Source: CALUOB01 sp944322305
GTDB taxonomy: Bacteria > Actinomycetota > Coriobacteriia > Coriobacteriales > Coriobacteriaceae
Assembly (NCBI GenBank): GCA_963931605.1
Contig: OZ007031.1
Span: 1,426,001 to 1,490,000 of the forward strand
Length of the DNA: 64,000 nt
Reading direction: 5' to 3'
The notes below the pieces were generated by a model, which was not told the DNA's origin, did no database searches, and saw only the letters and a program-made list of their open reading frames with translations. Each line of letters opens with the position of its first letter. Position 1 is the stretch's first letter. The position numbers were made by a program, and so were the translations under genes. This document shows positions 60,303 to 64,000 of the stretch, one piece after another.

Positions 60303-61800
60303 GACCATCCCAAAGGTCACGGGCTGCGGCGAGATCGAGGAGATCGAGCGGGGCAAAGTCTACAGGATCAGGCACCATCTGGGTAAGGACCCCGCCACGG
60401 GGAAGTACATCCGCTCCCCGAAGAGGACGGTGCACGGCACCAAGTCGGACGCGAGGCGGGCGCTCGAGGAGTACCGCCGCGAGCTGGAGAGCGGGTTCGC
60501 CAACCCCGAGGTAACGGTGCCCGAGCTCGGGTGGAGGTGGCACGAGCAGCGCAAGCTCCTCAAGAGCCTCTCGCCGCTCACGCACAAGACCGACGCGTGC
60601 GAGCTCAAGAAGGCGGAACGCTGGTTCGGCGGGATCCTCGTCTCGGACCTCTCGCTCTCGCTGCTCAACATGGTCTACGCGGACCTGCGCGAGGAGCACG
60701 GCATGTCGCAGCGCGGCGTCCACAAGCTCAACGCCGTCATGAGCCAGGTGATGGGCCTCGCCGTGAAGGAGCACCTGACCGAGCACAACCCCTGCCGCGA
60801 CGTCGAGGTCTCGCGCCCGCGCTCCGCCGAGCGCACGCCGCTCACGCTCGACGAGGCCATAGCGCTGTGCCAGGCGCTCAGGTCGGAGGGCTTCGACGGA
60901 CACCGCGTCGCCATCTGGCTCGCGCTCGCGACCGGCGTGAGGCGCGGCGAGGCGCTCGGCCTCACGTGGCGCTACGTGGACTTCGACAACATGCGGGTGT
61001 TCATCAAGTACCAGTACACCAAGGACAAGACGCTGCGCGAGACCAAGAACCGCCGGTCGCGCTGGATCGCGATCGACGACGGGGCGGCGCGGTACCTGCG
61101 CACCTGGAAGGCCGTGCAGGCGAGGCGGATGCAGGTTCAGGGCCTCTCCCAGACCCCGGACACCCCGGTGTGCTCGGACAGCGACTTCGGCTTCCACGAC
61201 CCCGACAACTTCTCGACGTGGCAGAGGGGCTACTTCATCGAGCACGGCCTCGGCAGGATGGAGGAGGCCGAGGAGGGCGGGCGCAAGCGGAGGCGCTACG
61301 TGGGCTACGACTTCCACGAGCTGAGGCACACGCAGGCGACCTTCCTGATCGGCAACGGCATCGACCCCAAGAGCGTGCAGGGGCGCCTCGGCCACGAGGT
61401 GTCGAGCATGACGATGGACGTCTACGCGCACACCATCGGCGGGAACGACCGCGAGGCCGCAGACCTCATGGGCAGGCTGCTGATGACGGGCGGCGAGGGC
61501 GCCGGCGACGCCCCGGGGGAGGCGGGCGGCGCCGGGGAGCCCGAGGGGGCGCCCGCCGAGCCCGCCGCCGGGGCCGAGCCGGTAAGGCTCACCGTCGTCG
61601 GGCCGGACCCCGACTCCCGGCCGTGCCCGGGGGCGAGGCTCGTCGAGCGCGAGGTCGTCCGCGACGGGCGAACCGTCTGGGTCGAGGAGTGGAGGGTCAC
61701 GGTCTCCTCGGTCGGCGAGCTCCTCGAGCTCCAGAGCGGCCTCGGCGCGCCCGTCCTGCTCGAGGGCGGACGCCTCACGGTGATGGCGGAGGGCGCGTAA
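60277..61800 (+). CDS. int: Tyrosine-family site-specific integrase
   Basis: This phage/ICE-type recombinase is about 500 residues. An N-terminal arm-binding region (IRHHLGKDPATGKYIRSPKRTVHGTK, in pieces) precedes the SAM-like core-binding domain and the catalytic domain. Catalytic residues are the Arg in ATGVRRGEALGL (about R222), HELRH (about 347-351), LGHE and the Tyr in MDVYAHT (about Y383). A Pro/Gly/Glu-rich tail of about 120 residues is added. The start is unclear. GTG at 60277 is in frame but poorly placed, while a good GGGAAAGGGG site precedes an ATC codon at 60307. It probably marks the end of an island continuing to the right. Confidence 0.9.
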   Translation: MRDTRGKGATIPKVTGCGEIEEIERGKVYRIRHHLGKDPATGKYIRSPKRTVHGTKSDARRALEEYRRELESGFANPEVTVPELGWRWHEQRKLLKSLSPLTHKTDACELKKAERWFGGILVSDLSLSLLNMVYADLREEHGMSQRGVHKLNAVMSQVMGLAVKEHLTEHNPCRDVEVSRPRSAERTPLTLDEAIALCQALRSEGFDGHRVAIWLALATGVRRGEALGLTWRYVDFDNMRVFIKYQYTKDKTLRETKNRRSRWIAIDDGAARYLRTWKAVQARRMQVQGLSQTPDTPVCSDSDFGFHDPDNFSTWQRGYFIEHGLGRMEEAEEGGRKRRRYVGYDFHELRHTQATFLIGNGIDPKSVQGRLGHEVSSMTMDVYAHTIGGNDREAADLMGRLLMTGGEGAGDAPGEAGGAGEPEGAPAEPAAGAEPVRLTVVGPDPDSRPCPGARLVEREVVRDGRTVWVEEWRVTVSSVGELLELQSGLGAPVLLEGGRLTVMAEGA

Positions 61801-61857
61801 TGTCCGCGGTCTCCCGTATAATGACGGAAACGATTTCAGGGCGAAGCGAGGTCCCAA

Positions 61858-63237
61858 ATGAACCTGGGGATTGAAACCGAGAGGGTGGAGTTCAAGGAGA
61901 GCACCTCCGAGCTCAAGGAGGGCTGTGCCTCCATCGCCTCGATGCTGAACAAGCACGGCGAGGGCACGCTCTACTTCGGAGTCAAGCGCAACGGCGACGT
62001 CAGCGGGCAGGACGTCGCCGAGAGCACGCTTCGCAAGGTCAGCCAGGCGATAGGCAACTACATCGAGCCACCGGTCTACCCGACCATAGAGAAGCTGAGC
62101 GACGACGGGAGGGACTACATCCGAGTCACGTTCTCCGGCTCGGACCGACCCTACCAGTGCGACGGGCGCTACCGGATCCGCCGCTCCGACGAGGACGTCA
62201 TCATGTCCGCCGCCGAGGTCGCAAGGATGGTGCGGGAGAGCTACGACCGCGCCGTCCCGTGGGACGGGAGGCCGTCGGGGAGGCCCGTCTCTGACGTCGA
62301 CGAGGGGGCGCTCCGGCGCTTCGTCGAGGAGGGCAACAGCTCGGGGCGCATCGAGGCGCCCTACACGAGCGCCCAGGAGGTGCTCGCGGGGCTCGGCCTC
62401 CTCGCCGAGGACGGAACGCTCACCAACGCCGCCGCCGCGCTCTTCTGCCGGTCCAGGGTGGGGGTGCGGCTCAAGGCCGGCGTGCTCGCCGACCACAGCC
62501 GCGTCGAGATCATCGACCTTCGGCAGGAGGATGACCCGGTGTTCGACCTCATCGGCAGGGCGGAGTTCTACGTCCTGTCGAACATCAGGAAGCGGATCGT
62601 GATAGACGGGAGCCCCAGCAGGGACGAGGTGCCCGAGATACCGCGGGCCGCCCTGCGCGAGGCGATCGTGAACGCGTTCTGCCACCAGGACTTCACAGAC
62701 TACGGCACGGCGGTGCAGGTGGACGTCTTCCCCGACTCCGTCGAGATCACGAACCCCGGGACGTTCCCGACCGGCCGCACGCCGGAGATGTACCTCTCCG
62801 GCGACGTTGTCGCGCCCATGAGCCGCAACCCGCTCATCGCGCGGACGCTGTTCCGCTCGAAGTCCATCGAGGCGTTCGGCTCCGGCCTCAGGCGTATCCG
62901 CGACACGTGCGCCGAGGCTGGCGTGCGCTTCGAGTACGAGCAGGGGCACGGCACGACGACGGTGAGGTTCCACAGGAACGACCCGTTCCAGAACGCCCAG
63001 GGAGAGGCGCTCGCCCACTCGGATTCGGAATGGGGCCTCTCTCTTAGTGCCATGAGGGTGCTCAATGCGCTCTCCTCCAACCCCGCCCTGACCGCGGCCG
63101 AGCTCTCGGAGGAGCTCGACCTGAGCCCCAGGCAGGTTCAGAGGGCGACCAAGGAGCTTAAGGATGGCCGGGTAATCGAGCGCGTCGGCTCCGACAAGAA
63201 CGGGACGTGGAAGATACTACGACATCCCATGTCGTAG
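61858..63237 (+). CDS. AlbA/Schlafen-type ATP-binding transcriptional regulator
   Basis: This is a 459-residue protein of the divergent AAA-4 group. The N-terminal AlbA_2 domain reads ERVEFKESTSELKEGCASIASMLNKHGEGTLYFGVKRNG (in pieces). An HATPase-like middle has REAIVNAFCHQDF and RSKSIEAFGSGLRRI, and a C-terminal winged helix reads LTAAELSEELDLSPRQVQRATKEL. Such proteins are common in mobile islands as regulators or defence factors. GAGG lies before the ATG. The codons at its end overlap a palindrome followed by 12-bp repeats. Confidence 0.85.
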   Translation: MNLGIETERVEFKESTSELKEGCASIASMLNKHGEGTLYFGVKRNGDVSGQDVAESTLRKVSQAIGNYIEPPVYPTIEKLSDDGRDYIRVTFSGSDRPYQCDGRYRIRRSDEDVIMSAAEVARMVRESYDRAVPWDGRPSGRPVSDVDEGALRRFVEEGNSSGRIEAPYTSAQEVLAGLGLLAEDGTLTNAAAALFCRSRVGVRLKAGVLADHSRVEIIDLRQEDDPVFDLIGRAEFYVLSNIRKRIVIDGSPSRDEVPEIPRAALREAIVNAFCHQDFTDYGTAVQVDVFPDSVEITNPGTFPTGRTPEMYLSGDVVAPMSRNPLIARTLFRSKSIEAFGSGLRRIRDTCAEAGVRFEYEQGHGTTTVRFHRNDPFQNAQGEALAHSDSEWGLSLSAMRVLNALSSNPALTAAELSEELDLSPRQVQRATKELKDGRVIERVGSDKNGTWKILRHPMS

Positions 63238-63278
63238 TAAGTGTCGTAGTAAGTGTCGTAGTAAGTGTCGTAGTAAAG
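63216..63278. repeat. Palindrome plus 12-bp direct repeats at the end of the regulator gene
   Basis: ACTACGACAT, a three-base loop and ATGTCGTAGT form a palindrome (63216-63238). Its right half starts a direct repeat, GTCGTAGTAAGT, at 63231, 63243 and 63255, with a partial fourth at 63267. Each unit contains adjacent TAG and TAA. It may be an operator for the winged-helix protein it follows, or replication-type iterons. Confidence 0.75.
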
Positions 63279-63351
63279 CTGGCGGCAGGCCGAGCGGCGG
63301 CACCGGCACCCCGGCCCTGAACGAGGCCGCGCACGCCGCGCTCGCGCGACC

Positions 63352-63966
63352 CTATCCGTCGCGCCGCTGCTCCCATATCCTCTTGGCAGCCTCGGCGACC
63401 CACGAGGTGAACCCCCTCGACTCCTCCAGGAAGGTCTCCGCGTCCTCGTCGGTGAGGTTCCGCGCGAGGGCGGACAGGGCCTCGTCGCTCGCCCCGTCCC
63501 TCCCGAGCGCCTTGAGCGCCTGGACTATGGTGCGGGTGACGGGCGAGCAGCCGAGGAGGTCGCGGTTCGTGCGGTGCCTCAGCTCGATCTCGTGCGGCCC
63601 GTAGGAATAGGTCTTGTAGGGGCCGCTGCTCACGTAGACGTGGCGCGCGGGGACCTGGGTGTCGAGCCCAAGCGCGTTGAGCGCCGCGTCTCCTGCCGGC
63701 GCGACGACCCACTTGTTCGCGCGCGCCACCGCGCGGACCACCTCGTCCATGCTTGCGGGGACCTCGGCGCCGAGCAGCTCGCTCCTCTCCGGGACGTAAT
63801 AGACGCCGCGGATGGCCCGAGCCAGCTCGCCGCGGGCGTGCATCCTCCCGAGGACGTTGCCGGCGTTCCTGGCGCTCGTGATGTCGGCGAAGTCCGCGGC
63901 GGTGAAGGCCCTCCCGGGGCCCTCCGCGGCTATCCTCTCCGCGACTCTCCCTGCCTCCGTCGACAA
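63352..63966 (-). CDS. AbiEi-like antitoxin / DUF6088-type transcriptional regulator
   Basis: This is a 204-residue protein. An N-terminal winged-helix-like region (AFTAADFADITSARNAGNVLGRMHARGELARAIRGVYYVP, in pieces) and a larger C-terminal domain (APAGDAALNALGLDTQVPARHVYVSSGP) resemble AbiEi-type regulators of type IV toxin-antitoxin systems. The likely start is TTG at 63966 with GAAGGG four bases upstream. An AbiEii nucleotidyltransferase partner would be expected downstream, but the regulator gene faces it instead, so the antitoxin looks alone here. The call is by resemblance. Confidence 0.65.
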   Translation of the reverse strand: MSTEAGRVAERIAAEGPGRAFTAADFADITSARNAGNVLGRMHARGELARAIRGVYYVPERSELLGAEVPASMDEVVRAVARANKWVVAPAGDAALNALGLDTQVPARHVYVSSGPYKTYSYGPHEIELRHRTNRDLLGCSPVTRTIVQALKALGRDGASDEALSALARNLTDEDAETFLEESRGFTSWVAEAAKRIWEQRRDG

Positions 63967-64000
63967 CTCGCCCTTCTCTCGTTGATGAAAACAGCATGCA

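Noticed and set aside
63158..63997. A longer minus-strand protein overlapping the AbiEi-like gene
   Set aside because: It is a shadow frame; its end is the 12-bp repeat read as Thr-Thr-Leu, and the AbiEi-like frame has family resemblance.

Overview
This is a high-GC (roughly two-thirds G+C by eye) bacterial chromosome segment. I read it as an anaerobic gut-type actinobacterium of the Coriobacteriia (Collinsella/Olsenella-like). Supporting points are strong AGGAGG ribosome sites, Coriobacteria-style IS3 and IS110 transposases, PTS sugar uptake with an NAD-dependent GH4 phospho-glucosidase, a FeoA-FeoB fusion and hydrogenase maturation proteases. The organism call comes from remembered gene families and was not checked by a search.

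Layout. 1-16 kb (almost all minus strand) is housekeeping: the 5' half of glmS, a parvulin-type foldase, a PHP phosphoesterase, an aminotransferase, a WalJ-like hydrolase/tilS/hpt/ftsH operon, a feoA-feoB fusion and a cysteine desulfurase. 16-25 kb has an hsp20 gene behind a HAIR-like operator, an LTA-synthase-like sulfatase, an orphan PTS IIB, a 2-kb repeat/IS region, an MFS exporter and a bacterial Pth2 with a large insert. 25-34 kb has recQ, a GNAT acetyltransferase and mfd. 34-39 kb is an alpha-glucoside locus: GH4 glucosidase and EIICB PTS on the minus strand, with a divergent GntR/UTRA regulator and paired operators between; nth follows. 39-43 kb has two hydrogenase maturation protease-like genes around a toxin-antitoxin pair. 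43 kb holds a decayed IS110 element beside tRNA-Lys. 44-54 kb has an M29 aminopeptidase, a histone-H1-like protein, a response regulator/kinase/purC cluster, a flavodoxin, CorA, HigBA and AlkD. 55-60 kb is a pair of YhgE/Pip membrane proteins. 60-64 kb looks like the start of an integrated island: tyrosine integrase, AlbA-type ATP-binding regulator, AbiEi-like protein.

The most unusual content lies between genes. Six intergenic loci (about 1.9, 21.2, 22.8, 28.3, 33.6 and 54.8 kb) share one geometry: short units repeated every 30-31 bp, facing opposite ways on the two sides of a centre. Where a 10-bp core can be placed, exactly 48 bp separates the innermost inverted cores, and a small palindrome sits at or near the centre. 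The unit sequence differs between families while the geometry stays the same. One array carries an IS3 element at its centre; removing the element and one copy of its 3-bp target duplication restores exactly 48 bp. A second candidate is a pair of hairpins at 1.2-1.35 kb with conserved loops and fully changed, still-pairing stems. I know of no description of either, but no database was searched.
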